This document shows, piece after piece, positions 54,636 through 63,457 of a stretch of DNA of 64,000 nucleotides (the first letter of the stretch is position 1; every line of letters begins with the position of its first letter). The notes under the pieces were generated by a model. That model searched no databases. It was not told the origin of the DNA and was given only the letters and a program-made list of their open reading frames with translations. The stretch spans positions 186,001 through 250,000 of the forward strand of contig NZ_JAVRHX010000003.1 of NCBI RefSeq assembly GCF_031846345.1. Direction: 5' to 3'. The position numbers and the translations under genes are program-made. This DNA comes from Glaciecola petra (GTDB lineage Bacteria; Pseudomonadota; Gammaproteobacteria; Enterobacterales; Alteromonadaceae).

Positions 54636-55154
54636 CATTCTATTATTAAACCCTAATTAGTAACATCAGAACTTTAAAATGTGTATTGATAAGTAAAAGT
54701 ATGCACAAAAAGATACTATCAGCTTAAGAATTTTAGCAAATTTCGTGTTATTTAACGTCCATAATATTGAAAATTTCACACAGATAATCGACAAAGTCGA
54801 AATACCGCTTTTCCACCACAGGGGGGCCTATCAAGGCTTCATTTATCGTCGGTGAAATGAGCTTTGAGTCCTAAGAGAATTTTGCTTACTAATGTCCGTA
54901 TATCGACTCCACCTATTTTACAACTATATCTAATAAGCTTTATTTTTTTAAGTCGAGATCGCGTATGCGGATTCTTTATTTAAATAGTTAACCTCTAGCC
55001 TTCAATGTGTTCGCATCTGTTGCATTTTTCGAAATTTCAACTTCGTATGCTTGCGGATATTGCAGGTTTCCAGCAGATTGTTCAATCAATATCATTCGCT
55101 GTTTATGGATGTGAGAAGTGTTAAAACTTGCTAAATTTATATTTGTTATCTTTC
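54636..55154. other. 519-base degenerate region with short unrecognised coding remnants
   Basis: No intact gene. Two minus-strand open stretches look like decayed gene ends. One is at 54748-54870 (40 residues, no usable start; it includes ALIGPPVVEKRYFDFVDYLC). The other is at 54988-55095 (35 residues from ATG 55095; it includes LIEQSAGNLQYPQAYEVEIS). I do not recognise either. They lie beside an IS110 fragment, which suggests a zone of repeated insertion and deletion. Confidence 0.4.
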
Positions 55155-55406
55155 TTAGTTAAGTAGCATTTGAGGTTGATATGGCGCACTCGTTTTCAGC
55201 AAAGTCCATGCCGATCGTACCGTTTTGTTAGCCAGTGCAATACATGCTCGTTTGACACACGCAAGTTGGACTAAGTCTTTCAGGCACTTTTGTTTCATTG
55301 TTTTTGGTTTATCAGGCAAAACATTAATCATTGATAGTGCTCCCTGGTAAAGTTCTGCTCTTAATTCCTTATTGCCACCTATTTTATCAATGCCTTTCAC
55401 AGACAT
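55155..55406 (-). pseudogene. IS110-family transposase, C-terminal fragment
   Basis: 83 residues matching the end of IS110/IS116/IS902 transposases: KIGGNKELRAELYQGALS fits their GN..LR..LY..A motif, and RACIALANKTVRSAWTLLK their last helix. The first 240 or so residues, including the DEDD catalytic domain, are missing. The fragment begins 5 bases after the methylase stop, so an IS insertion followed by deletion has trimmed this side of the island. Confidence 0.8.
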
Positions 55407-55410
55407 ACGG

Positions 55411-56025
55411 CTATTTGGCTGGAATCATCACAAATCCATGTTTTTCGAATTTCTTTTGAAAAGCCCGCCGTTTACTTCCAAAATAGAAAAATGCTTGGCC
55501 ACGAGTATTACCAGAAACATTTTTTCGATCAGCGTTCCAAAAGCTTATTCGGTGATTAGTAAAACAAATAGCAGAACAACGGCTTACTAGGGCACTGAAC
55601 CATCGAGTATCTGTCGCGTTATTTGCTAATACGATGCCTTCAGCAAAGTGCCCTGCTTCATATTGGTCGATGAATCGATTTACAGAGCGCCCACATAGTC
55701 CCGCTGAATAAGGCGGGTTCATGAATACACTTATATTTTCACCAACGTTCCAGTCATTATCAAAAGCACTATCTTGCTTGGTAAAAATTTTATCTGCACA
55801 AACAATTTCGTTCGCTGTTTCAGAGGAAAATGGGTCTAAATCGATGCTACCTAATACCGCCCTAACAGAATCCAAGTATTCTGGGGGTGTATACCATGAG
55901 TCAGAATCCCTGCCTTTAGTCGAGTTGGTACCGGGTTTCGCGCCTATGTAAGCTAATTTTTTTGTATTGGCCTTTGAAATCAAGTTTAACTCGTTTAATC
56001 GTTGAAAAGGATTCTGAATTATCAC
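55411..56025 (-). CDS. Phage-type DNA N6-adenine methyltransferase (PF05869 Dam-like)
   Basis: 204 residues. DSWYTPPEYLDSV and IDLDPFSSETAN open the SAM-binding fold. VFMNPPYSAGLCG carries the catalytic NPPY of amino-methyltransferases. The WN..VGENISVFMNPPYS layout is that of the phage T1 Dam-like family, which is only distantly related to E. coli-type Dam (DPPY). The apparent start is GTG 56025 with no clear ribosome site. A weak promoter may be TTTGAC (56057-56062) with TATTAT (56035-56040), both on the minus strand. It is the last intact gene before the right end of the island that breaks host dam. GATC specificity is likely from the family but unproven. Confidence 0.82.
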   Translation of the reverse strand: MIIQNPFQRLNELNLISKANTKKLAYIGAKPGTNSTKGRDSDSWYTPPEYLDSVRAVLGSIDLDPFSSETANEIVCADKIFTKQDSAFDNDWNVGENISVFMNPPYSAGLCGRSVNRFIDQYEAGHFAEGIVLANNATDTRWFSALVSRCSAICFTNHRISFWNADRKNVSGNTRGQAFFYFGSKRRAFQKKFEKHGFVMIPAK

Positions 56026-56320
56026 TGACTATTGATAATACGCAAGTATTTATATGGTCAAAACTATTTTAAAAGGTTATTAGCCTTATTAATTTGAAAG
56101 TTGGAGTCTTTATTGAGTGGGTGTAATCAACTATAGTATTGAATCAATAGCGATTGCACGTTGAATCATAATATTTTGCCGGAACTGTTTTTTATTCGTC
56201 TCAACTCAATAAGTTATGACAAAGTCAAAGTTTAGCTCATAAGAACAATTTATGATTAATAATAAATTTGTAATTCAACCACTTAGGCTAAATACATCAT
56301 AAATATTAGCAATAATGAAA
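56026..56320. other. AT-rich right-end segment of the island
   Basis: About 295 bases between the methylase start and the right terminal repeat, with no plausible gene. It contains the likely methylase promoter, one copy of TTATGAC (56214-56220) and a CAACTCAA stretch (56202-56209) that resembles the terminal arm CAACTCTA. It may hold recombinase arm sites. Confidence 0.45.
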
Positions 56321-56334
56321 CAACTCTAGCAGGT
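56321..56334 (+). other. Right attachment junction (attR-like) of the island
   Basis: CAACTCTA (56321-56328), then GCA and GG, then TTATAATGG of dam. Joining right end to left end in a circle gives CAACTCTA-GCAGGA-TAGAGTTG: perfect 8-bp arms around 6 bp, the form of a tyrosine-recombinase core site. Confidence 0.7.
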
Positions 56335-56796
56335 TATAATGGCCTGTGTCGCTACAATAAGAGTGGCGGTTATAATGTCCCTTTTGGTCGTTATAAGCGT
56401 CCTTATTTTCCTTTAGACGAGATCCGTACTTTTGCCCAACGCGCAAAATATGCTTCGTTTCATCAAGGAGATTTCTCTTTTGCCTTTGAAAAGCTAAACA
56501 AAGGAGATGTTATTTATTGTGACCCACCCTATTCTCCTATTAACAAAACAGCAAGTTTCACCGCGTATTCAGGCACAAACTTTGATGTAGACGATCACAA
56601 AAGATTAGTCGACTTAGCTGAACGCGCCAAACATTCCGGCGTCACTACCATTATATCGAATCATTGCTTACCCGATACACTTTCTCTTTATATTAAAGCA
56701 GATAAAATCGTCAAATTTGATGTGGCGCGAACAATCAGCTGTAACGGAAAAATACGAAAATCTTGTAAGGAATTAATGGCTGTTTATACGCCTTAA
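56332..56796 (+). pseudogene. dam: 3' part of the chromosomal dam gene
   Basis: 154 codons plus stop, continuing exactly where the 5' part stops: GYNGLCRYNKSGGYNVPFGR, then VIYCDPPYSP with the catalytic DPPY, TASFTAYSG and ISNH. The frame is open from 56287 but has no in-frame ATG or GTG near its start, so it is probably untranslated. Every Dam motif is intact, suggesting a fairly recent interruption. Together with 40811-41187 it would make 279 residues (E. coli Dam has 278). Confidence 0.95.
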
Positions 56797-57013
56797 TAAC
56801 TTAAAAAACTAAAGAAAACAAAGATAAAAAAATTGAAATCGATTCTAATCTAATAATTATTTCGGCCGATAATTTCTAAGTGAACACAGTTTTAGCAAAA
56901 ATATATCAAGCCCAATAGACGCATGTCAGTGAAGAGTGTGATCAAAAGCTTTGGTTACGAAGGAATTATTAGACATAGCATGTTAATCCCTAATGTAGTG
57001 CAAAAAAATAAAA

Positions 57014-59455
57014 ATGATAAATATTAGTGGCCTCTTAGCAAAGACCTTAATACTTGTTATTTGTGTAGCAGTCATATCACTGGGTGCTTCATATACGTTT
57101 GTGTCTATACAACAAAAACGTTCTTTCGACGAAAATATTAGTAGCATTAAACATACCCATCGAAAATCAGCACGTCAGTTGCTTGAACAACACCTTCAAG
57201 AGCAGATTCTTTCGGCTGAAGAAATCGTAATGCTGAGCGACTTAAATAACCGCCCATCACAGGACTTTAAAGCATTTTTTGATCCTATATGGTCACGTAT
57301 TCAACTTAGTTTTTCTTTGTCCTCGATGTCATTTTCAAACGGACAACAGAGTATCGAGTATGGCCGTTTTCCAAGAGAAGATATGTTTGAAATGCAAATG
57401 TCTGCAGCCCAAGAGTTACGACCTCAATCTGGCATCATTTGTCATTTTGTATGTGAGTTATCATCTTCCATACCAGTAACCATTGAGGGTGACCAATGGG
57501 CCTTATCATTATTATCTGATATTGCGCCATCGATCATTTTTCTGAGTTCAGTGGTAAACAGCGATATTGGCATTATTTCTCCGTCGACGGCTTACTCAAG
57601 CCAAAACAATACGCTTTCACGATATGTGGTTGATATTATGACCGGTTCTGAGAAAAACGGCGAAGTATTCCAAATGCCACTTTCAAGCTCTCAATTTGAG
57701 CAACTTGAGAGTGAAGGGATGCATTTTAAAACTAATGTACGTGATTACTATGTATGGTTTGAAACAATAGATGGTATTGGCGAAGATATCAGACTGTTAT
57801 TTATTAGAGATATATCTTTGTTGTTGGAGCAACAAAATAATCAGAAAGAACAAGTGATTGTAATTTTCGCTACAATGACGTTTGGTATTTTACTATTTTT
57901 AATTCTCTTCTCTTTTATTCCAATTTCAAAAATCAATCAGCTAAAACGCGCCATCAAGCTGATTGGTGCAAAAGAATATAATATCGCGCGGTATCGATTA
58001 GGCAAACCAACAAAATCACATTTCAATGATGAATTACATGAATTAGAAGACGAATTTAGACACGCTATAGACGTACTAGAAACCTATGAGCAACAACTCA
58101 AAGCCTCTCAAAAGCGCTTGGTTAGACAAGCAACCATAGATCAAATAACGGGCTTATTCACACGAAATGTATTGGTTGAAGACCTCATCAATATGAATAC
58201 TGATCCGAGTATTAACGAGGTTGCGATATTCTTCTTAGACCTCGACGGTTTTAAACCTGTCAATGATAACTTAGGCCATGAAGCCGGCGATATCATGCTA
58301 AAAAAGATTGGTTATCGCTTGAAAGGTGTTGTCAATAAATTTACTAAGGTATATCGAATTGGTGGCGACGAATTTGTAATTTGTTTTAGTAATTTTTCTT
58401 CAAGCGAATCTTTGGACATGATGGCTGATTCAGTAGTTGACCTCTTTTCAGCACCTTTTCATATTTACGACACCAGAATTTCTATTAGCGCTAGTATTGG
58501 CATTGCAAAGCAAAAAGGAGACGAAATTGACGCCGACAAATTGCTTAGATTCGCAGATATCGCAATGTATCAAGCAAAAGAAAATGGTAAAAACTGTTAT
58601 AAGTTTTTTGATGACTCAATGCGTGACGCCGCACAGCAAAGATTTACGATTAAAAATGATTTTATTGCTTCCCTTGCAGATAATCAGCTATTTGTCGTAT
58701 TTCAGCCAATAGTGTGCAGCAATACTCGAAAAGTTATTAAATTAGAAGCATTATGCCGTTGGCAACACCCTGATTTAGGTTTTATTGAGCCACCAATATT
58801 CATAGACGTATTAGAAGAAAGTGAGAATATGAATATGCTGTTTGAATGGATAGTCAATAACGTTGTCAATGAAATTCATTATTTAGATTCAATCGAACGC
58901 AACGATATTATTATTTCAATTAACCTTAGCCCTTCTCAGTTAGTAAACGATCTAGCGCTTAGTGTTATCAACAATGTGCTAGAAGAGCATAATATTAGCC
59001 CTAAAAGAATCGAATTAGAAATTACTGAAACATCATTGATTACTAATTTCGAAACGGCAAAATTATGGATAGAAGATGCGACAAATGCGGGTTACAAGAT
59101 TGCCATAGATGATTTTGGTGCTGGTTACTCCTCACTATCTTATTTAACTGCATTTTCATATAACACAGTAAAACTTGACCGTTCTTTGCTTTATAATATA
59201 GACAAGGATCCTAGGCAACAAAGGATCGTAGGTTCACTCACTCAAATGTTACATGGACTTTCAGTGTCAATTGTTGCAGAAGGTGCGGAAACTGAAGGAC
59301 AATTTATGGCACTACAAAAACTAGGATGTGACTATGTTCAAGGTTTTTTAGTGTCGAAACCTATCCCACATGATCAACTGGTATATTTTTTAAATCGTTA
59401 TTTGTCGGAGTCGGAGTCTGAACAAGTATCCCTCAACCCTAGTGTTGAGAGGTAA
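57014..59455 (+). CDS. GGDEF-EAL cyclic-di-GMP signalling protein
   Basis: 813 residues. TM1 is at about 8-30, followed by an extracytoplasmic sensor of about 250 residues with no domain I recognise, and TM2 near 275-297. GGDEF has the intact motif RIGGDEF; the upstream inhibitory RxxD site is not seen. EAL has KLEALCRW, ETSLI and DDFGAGYSSLSYL intact, so phosphodiesterase activity is likely and both activities are possible. It stands alone between dam and rpe, where E. coli has nothing comparable, so it is accessory to this locus. Confidence 0.9.
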   Translation: MINISGLLAKTLILVICVAVISLGASYTFVSIQQKRSFDENISSIKHTHRKSARQLLEQHLQEQILSAEEIVMLSDLNNRPSQDFKAFFDPIWSRIQLSFSLSSMSFSNGQQSIEYGRFPREDMFEMQMSAAQELRPQSGIICHFVCELSSSIPVTIEGDQWALSLLSDIAPSIIFLSSVVNSDIGIISPSTAYSSQNNTLSRYVVDIMTGSEKNGEVFQMPLSSSQFEQLESEGMHFKTNVRDYYVWFETIDGIGEDIRLLFIRDISLLLEQQNNQKEQVIVIFATMTFGILLFLILFSFIPISKINQLKRAIKLIGAKEYNIARYRLGKPTKSHFNDELHELEDEFRHAIDVLETYEQQLKASQKRLVRQATIDQITGLFTRNVLVEDLINMNTDPSINEVAIFFLDLDGFKPVNDNLGHEAGDIMLKKIGYRLKGVVNKFTKVYRIGGDEFVICFSNFSSSESLDMMADSVVDLFSAPFHIYDTRISISASIGIAKQKGDEIDADKLLRFADIAMYQAKENGKNCYKFFDDSMRDAAQQRFTIKNDFIASLADNQLFVVFQPIVCSNTRKVIKLEALCRWQHPDLGFIEPPIFIDVLEESENMNMLFEWIVNNVVNEIHYLDSIERNDIIISINLSPSQLVNDLALSVINNVLEEHNISPKRIELEITETSLITNFETAKLWIEDATNAGYKIAIDDFGAGYSSLSYLTAFSYNTVKLDRSLLYNIDKDPRQQRIVGSLTQMLHGLSVSIVAEGAETEGQFMALQKLGCDYVQGFLVSKPIPHDQLVYFLNRYLSESESEQVSLNPSVER

Positions 59456-59636
59456 TCCACGTAACCATCAAGCCAATTGTAAACAGCAACAAAATAAGCA
59501 TGAGTATTCCTACTACAAGAAATGGCAAGAATGAGGGCATATTAGTATCTTTATTATATTGTTGTTTAGTTTGGATACCCATAAAACTAGCAAAGACACT
59601 TTTTACTATCCCAAACCAGTATTTCACAAATTCCAT
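59439..59636 (-). CDS. DUF2970 family small membrane protein
   Basis: 65 residues. The N-terminal part VKSVFASFMGIQTKQQYNKD fits the DUF2970 pattern (a helix ending in GVQS-like, then a basic/acidic stretch). A single TM follows at about 38-60. Function unknown. It overlaps the 3' end of the GGDEF-EAL gene by 17 bases on the opposite strand. Confidence 0.7.
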   Translation of the reverse strand: MEFVKYWFGIVKSVFASFMGIQTKQQYNKDTNMPSFLPFLVVGILMLILLLFTIGLMVTWITSQH

Positions 59637-59692
59637 GATTATTTAGCTCCAGATAAGTTTTCAGCTCTTCATGGGATATCTACAAATAATAA

Positions 59693-60007
59693 CTACTTTC
59701 TAGACAGTAACTCGAGTAAGTCTAAGTAGTGAAAGTCCGCGGCATCTGTTTGCTTAAATATCCATGTTAACCAACCTATTTGTTGATCATTTCTATTGCA
59801 TAAGCCTATGGGTTTATCCAGTGTGGCTTGCGTTCCTTGATGATGAGAAGTATCAATGATGACTTTGTTTTGACGTTCATATGCATTTAAGCAAGGCGCT
59901 GAAGCTTCCGCAAAAACAGCACTTATAATGAACATCATTAACGTACTAACAAGCGCTGCGGTCGCAAACATTTTAGTTGGATTTTTCTGCGTTGATTTCA
60001 TAAACAT
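59693..60007 (-). CDS. Small exported protein of unknown function
   Basis: 104 residues with a signal peptide (about residues 12-33, cleaved near VFAEAS). The mature part has two Cys residues that could pair (APCLNAYE and GLCNRND) and ends in LLELLSRK. I do not recognise the family. It lies 56 bases upstream of the DUF2970 gene on the same strand. GGAGG precedes the start codon. Confidence 0.55.
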   Translation of the reverse strand: MFMKSTQKNPTKMFATAALVSTLMMFIISAVFAEASAPCLNAYERQNKVIIDTSHHQGTQATLDKPIGLCNRNDQQIGWLTWIFKQTDAADFHYLDLLELLSRK

Positions 60008-60041
60008 CCTCCTATCACCTTAGATAATACATCAATCCAGC

Positions 60042-60077
60042 AAAAAACGCCAAAAAGCATAAGCTGATTGGCGTTTT
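60042..60077 (-). terminator. Rho-independent terminator after the TorF-type porin gene
   Basis: On the minus strand AAAACGCCA pairs with TGGCGTTTT, followed by further T residues, about 50 bases beyond the porin stop codon. It isolates the porin from the small exported protein gene downstream. Confidence 0.8.
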
Positions 60078-60127
60078 CAATTGCACGCTTTGCACGTATT
60101 TTGTGCAAAGCAGGAATCAGTCGATTA

Positions 60128-60766
60128 CTATAGGTCGAATGAACGTCCTATTGTGAAATAAACAGATTCGTCATTGTCTAAGTCGTTACCACTAGAAATG
60201 ACAGATATACCAAGGTCAAACCCTTCGTACTCGAAGCCGTATCCTAACTCAAGATATTCGCCTTCGAAATCATCACCGAATGTTCCAAAAGTTGCAGAAA
60301 AACCTTCGTGCTCAAAACTCAAACCCAAAAACGTGTAGTCTGCTTCAGTCGCTGCTTCATCACCAACAGCACCATCCCAGCTACCGAAAGTGTATTCAAT
60401 GCTGAATTTACCGAACGCTGCACCTAGATTCAATTCATCATAACCCGAATCAAAATCACCTGTGTACAAATAAGTGGTTACACCAGCACTTAAACTAAGG
60501 CCACTGTCAAACTCTACACCATATCCACCGTACACATCTATTTCTAGACCGTCTTCTACGTCAGCACCCCAAACACCAGCATAAAAACCGCCGTTAGAAT
60601 AATCAATGCCACCGTTAGCAGTTGCTGTGCCGTTTTGCACGATACCGCGGAAGTGATATTCACTCATTAAGCCAACGTTTGCCGAGACTTCTGCTTGCGC
60701 AGTAGACGCCATAATTGTTGATGCCAATAAGCCAGTCACGATGGCGGTTTTCTTTAAATGTTTCAT
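60128..60766 (-). CDS. TorF-family (TIGR02001/Gcw_chp) putative outer-membrane porin
   Basis: About 212 residues. ATG 60766 follows GGAGAAC and gives a clean signal peptide (MKHLKKTAIVTGLLASTIMA, cleaved near AQA-E). The mature protein opens VSANVGLMSEYHFRGIVQNG, the family signature, and alternates short beta strands rich in Gly, Tyr and acidic residues. It ends in RSFDL rather than a terminal Phe. Such proteins form small outer-membrane barrels of unclear substrate. Confidence 0.82.
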   Translation of the reverse strand: MKHLKKTAIVTGLLASTIMASTAQAEVSANVGLMSEYHFRGIVQNGTATANGGIDYSNGGFYAGVWGADVEDGLEIDVYGGYGVEFDSGLSLSAGVTTYLYTGDFDSGYDELNLGAAFGKFSIEYTFGSWDGAVGDEAATEADYTFLGLSFEHEGFSATFGTFGDDFEGEYLELGYGFEYEGFDLGISVISSGNDLDNDESVYFTIGRSFDL

Positions 60767-60787
60767 GTGTTCTCCATACCTATTCAA

Positions 60788-61149
60788 ATGTCATAAAAAA
60801 AAGCAATGTGTCGTTTTTTTGTTATTTTTATTGTTTTGACCAAGTCTGAAGCTAGGTCTACGAAGACTTATACAAATACAATGCCAAACTTTAAACAATA
60901 ATAATATTGCAAACAAAATCAGGTGCTTACGGTTTTTGTATGATTCTTAACATAGCTTTAAAGGCGCTAAAATAGCACAGACGACAACAAACCACCAATA
61001 TTTTGCACCTTTTTAAGTCACCCTCACCATTTTAATGCAGGGTAACTAATGCCGCTGAAAACACTTTTGTGTTACGGCTTACAAAAAAGCTTAGCCCTTT
61101 CTTAAAAAAGCTTTTCATATTCACTCATAAAATGCGTTAAACTTATACT
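60788..61149. other. AT-rich intergenic region between the porin and rpe
   Basis: About 360 bases with no gene. It must contain the divergent promoters of the porin and the rpe-trpS-pabA cluster. I see homopolymer runs but no clear operator, riboswitch or RNA gene. Confidence 0.4.
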
Positions 61150-61170
61150 TTGATTAAAAAGAGAATTCTT

Positions 61171-61833
61171 ATGCATGCACCACTTATAGCGCCGTCTATT
61201 TTATCAGCAGACTTTGCGCGTTTAGGAGAAGAAGTCACGTCTGTTTTAGATGCGGGAGCAGATATTATCCATTTTGATGTAATGGATAACCATTATGTGC
61301 CCAATTTAACTTTTGGCCCAACAATATGCAAAGCTCTCCGTGACTATGGAATTACCGCCGATATCGATGTGCATCTTATGGTATCTCCCGTGGACAACAT
61401 GATAGAAGCATTTGCAAAAGCGGGAGCTAATATGATTAGTTTTCATCCTGAAGCTTCGCAGCACGTTGACCGAAGTGTTGAATTGATCAAAAGCTTAGGT
61501 TGCAAGGCTGGGCTAGTATTGAATCCGGCGACCTCATTGAGTGTGCTCGATTATATTTTGGAAAAGTTGGATTACGTATTATTAATGTCTGTCAATCCGG
61601 GCTTTGGTGGTCAGCAATTTATTCCTCATACGGTAGAAAAAATCCAACATTTAAAAGCCATCATTGATGATCTTGATTTGAATACTCGCATTGAAGTAGA
61701 CGGTGGCATAAATAAAAACACTATTAGCGCTGTTTTTGAAGCCGGTGCTGATATGTTTGTTGCCGGTAGTGCTATATTTAATGCGCCAAACTATAAACAA
61801 GCCATACAAGAATTAAAACAACAATTAAAATAG
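61171..61833 (+). CDS. rpe: Ribulose-phosphate 3-epimerase
   Basis: About 220 residues. ATG 61171 gives the usual start HAPLIAPSILSADFARLGEE; the frame is open from TTG 61150. Motifs: HFDVMDNHYVPNLTFG (metal-binding His and Asp), MSVNPGFGGQ and IEVDGGINKNT. It interconverts ribulose-5-phosphate and xylulose-5-phosphate. dam-rpe-trpS is a classic gene order, although gph is missing here. Confidence 0.95.
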   Translation: MHAPLIAPSILSADFARLGEEVTSVLDAGADIIHFDVMDNHYVPNLTFGPTICKALRDYGITADIDVHLMVSPVDNMIEAFAKAGANMISFHPEASQHVDRSVELIKSLGCKAGLVLNPATSLSVLDYILEKLDYVLLMSVNPGFGGQQFIPHTVEKIQHLKAIIDDLDLNTRIEVDGGINKNTISAVFEAGADMFVAGSAIFNAPNYKQAIQELKQQLK

Positions 61834-61844
61834 GAACTTACTGC

Positions 61845-62858
61845 GTGAACAATACTACCAAGCCTGTTGTATTAAGTGGTTGTCAACCTTCTGGGCAACT
61901 CACCCTCGGCAATTATTTAGGGGCGATTAAGCAGTGGGTGCAAATGCAACAAACACACGAATGTTTGTATATGATTGTCGATTTACATGCGATTACTGTG
62001 CGCCAAAATCCACAAGACTTGCATCAAGCTTGTTTGGATGGCTTAGCTTTATACCTTGCGTGTGGTGTTAACCCTGATGAAAGTGCTATTTTTATGCAAT
62101 CACATGTACCCGAACATGCGCAACTTGGATGGGTTTTAAACTGTTACACTCAAATGGGTGAACTTAATCGAATGACTCAATTTAAAGATAAAGCACAAAA
62201 AAATCAAAGCAATGTCAACGTTGGTTTATATGCCTATCCAGTGTTACAGGCTGCTGATATTTTATTGTATCAAGCAAATGAAGTGCCCGTCGGTCAAGAT
62301 CAAAAACAGCATTTAGAACTTACTCGAGATATCGCAACGCGGTTTAACAATATATATGGCGACGTATTTACATTGCCTGAGCCTTGCATTCCAAAAAATG
62401 GCGCTCGCGTCATGAGCCTCCAAGATCCTGATAAGAAAATGTCTAAATCAGATACCAACCCTAATAATGTGATTGGTTTATTAGAAGATACAAAAAAGCT
62501 AACCAAAAAAATTAAAAGAGCCGTGACAGACAGTGACGAAGAAGCAAACATCTTTTTTGATATTGAAAAGAAAGCCGGCGTATCTAATTTACTGTCCCTC
62601 TTAAGTGCAACTGGGGGTGAATCAATCGAAGCATTGGTACCACAATACGAAGATAAAATGTATGGGCATCTTAAAAAAGACGTCGCTGAAGCCGTTGTAG
62701 CGCTTATTAACCCTATTCAAGAGGAATACAGTCGTATTCGAAGCGATCAAGCATATCTTTCTGATGTTATGCACAAAGGTAGTGCTAAAGCTAGAGAAAA
62801 AGCGTCCGATACATTATCTAGGGTATACAAAGCCTTAGGTTTTATTACTAGCGTCTAA
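61845..62858 (+). CDS. trpS: Tryptophanyl-tRNA synthetase
   Basis: A 337-residue class I synthetase. LSGCQPSGQLTLGNYLGA contains the HIGH-like signature (here TLGN), and KMSKS is intact in DKKMSKSDTN. VGQDQKQHLELTRDIA binds the adenylate. The start is GTG 61845, 11 bases after rpe, so the genes are co-transcribed. Confidence 0.95.
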   Translation: MNNTTKPVVLSGCQPSGQLTLGNYLGAIKQWVQMQQTHECLYMIVDLHAITVRQNPQDLHQACLDGLALYLACGVNPDESAIFMQSHVPEHAQLGWVLNCYTQMGELNRMTQFKDKAQKNQSNVNVGLYAYPVLQAADILLYQANEVPVGQDQKQHLELTRDIATRFNNIYGDVFTLPEPCIPKNGARVMSLQDPDKKMSKSDTNPNNVIGLLEDTKKLTKKIKRAVTDSDEEANIFFDIEKKAGVSNLLSLLSATGGESIEALVPQYEDKMYGHLKKDVAEAVVALINPIQEEYSRIRSDQAYLSDVMHKGSAKAREKASDTLSRVYKALGFITSV

Positions 62859-62870
62859 TATGAGTATGAT

Positions 62871-63452
62871 GTGATAGTCATTATCGACAATTACGATTCG
62901 TTTACTTATAACTTAGAGCGATATTTTGTTGAGTTAGGCCATCAAACTCGCGTCATTAAAAACGACGAGTTAAATATTGCACAACTTAGCAAAATAAAAT
63001 GTTCTCACTTAGTAATTTCACCTGGGCCATGTACACCAAATGAATCGGGAATATGTATCGAAGCGATTAATACATTTGCGGGTTCTGTACCAATTTTAGG
63101 TGTATGTTTAGGGCATCAAGCTATTGCACAGGTTTTTGGCGGTAAAGTGGTTAGAGCACGACACGTAAGGCACGGTAAAACGTCAGTATTAAATGTCACC
63201 TCGAACACAAGTCAATTGTTTAAAGGTTGCCCAAGCACATTTATAGTGACGCGCTATCATTCTCTTATTGTAGACGATAGTGAACTCGACAAAGCGTTTT
63301 TGGTCACGGCAACTTGTAATACCGAAAACAATAGAGAAGTGATGGCTATTGAAAATCAACAATGCCGTATATATGGACTGCAATATCATCCCGAGTCATT
63401 GTTGACCGAACACGGGCATAAAGTGTTAAAGAATTTTTTGTTGCAAGGATAA
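62871..63452 (+). CDS. pabA: Class I glutamine amidotransferase, PabA/TrpG type
   Basis: 193 residues. The catalytic Cys is in GVCLGHQAIAQ, and the His/Glu pair in YHPESLLTEHG. It starts IDNYDSFTYNL, typical of PabA/TrpG. It supplies ammonia from glutamine to aminodeoxychorismate or anthranilate synthase. No pabB or trpE is adjacent, so PabA versus TrpG cannot be decided; many gammaproteobacteria with this arrangement carry a separate trpG in the trp operon. The start is GTG 62871, 12 bases after trpS. Confidence 0.8.
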   Translation: MIVIIDNYDSFTYNLERYFVELGHQTRVIKNDELNIAQLSKIKCSHLVISPGPCTPNESGICIEAINTFAGSVPILGVCLGHQAIAQVFGGKVVRARHVRHGKTSVLNVTSNTSQLFKGCPSTFIVTRYHSLIVDDSELDKAFLVTATCNTENNREVMAIENQQCRIYGLQYHPESLLTEHGHKVLKNFLLQG

Positions 63453-63457
63453 ATAGA

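Larger units (their letters stand above)
41188..56331. mobile_element. 15.1-kb heavy-metal genomic island integrated inside dam
   Basis: Boundaries come from Dam itself: joining base 41187 to 56334 restores a continuous 279-residue reading frame through RHGYNGLCRYN. The ends begin with TAGAGTTG (41189) and finish with CAACTCTA (56328), an 8-bp terminal inverted repeat. GG is present at both junctions, so the exact edge is uncertain by two bases. Cargo: truncated tyrosine recombinase, TonB receptor with MerR-type regulator, mer genes without merA, a czc/CDF efflux operon with its regulator, an IS110 remnant and a phage-type adenine methyltransferase. No conjugation, replication or relaxase genes are visible, so it is an integrative island rather than an ICE. 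Confidence 0.88.

Noticed and set aside
41188..56331. Conjugative element (ICE), integron or prophage
   Set aside because: No relaxase, type IV secretion, attC sites, capsid or tail genes were seen. The methylase alone is phage-like.
40811..56796. Group II intron, intein or programmed frameshift as cause of the split dam
   Set aside because: The intervening DNA holds many independent genes on both strands and no reverse transcriptase, maturase or intein motifs. The ends are inverted repeats of recombinase type, not intron boundaries.
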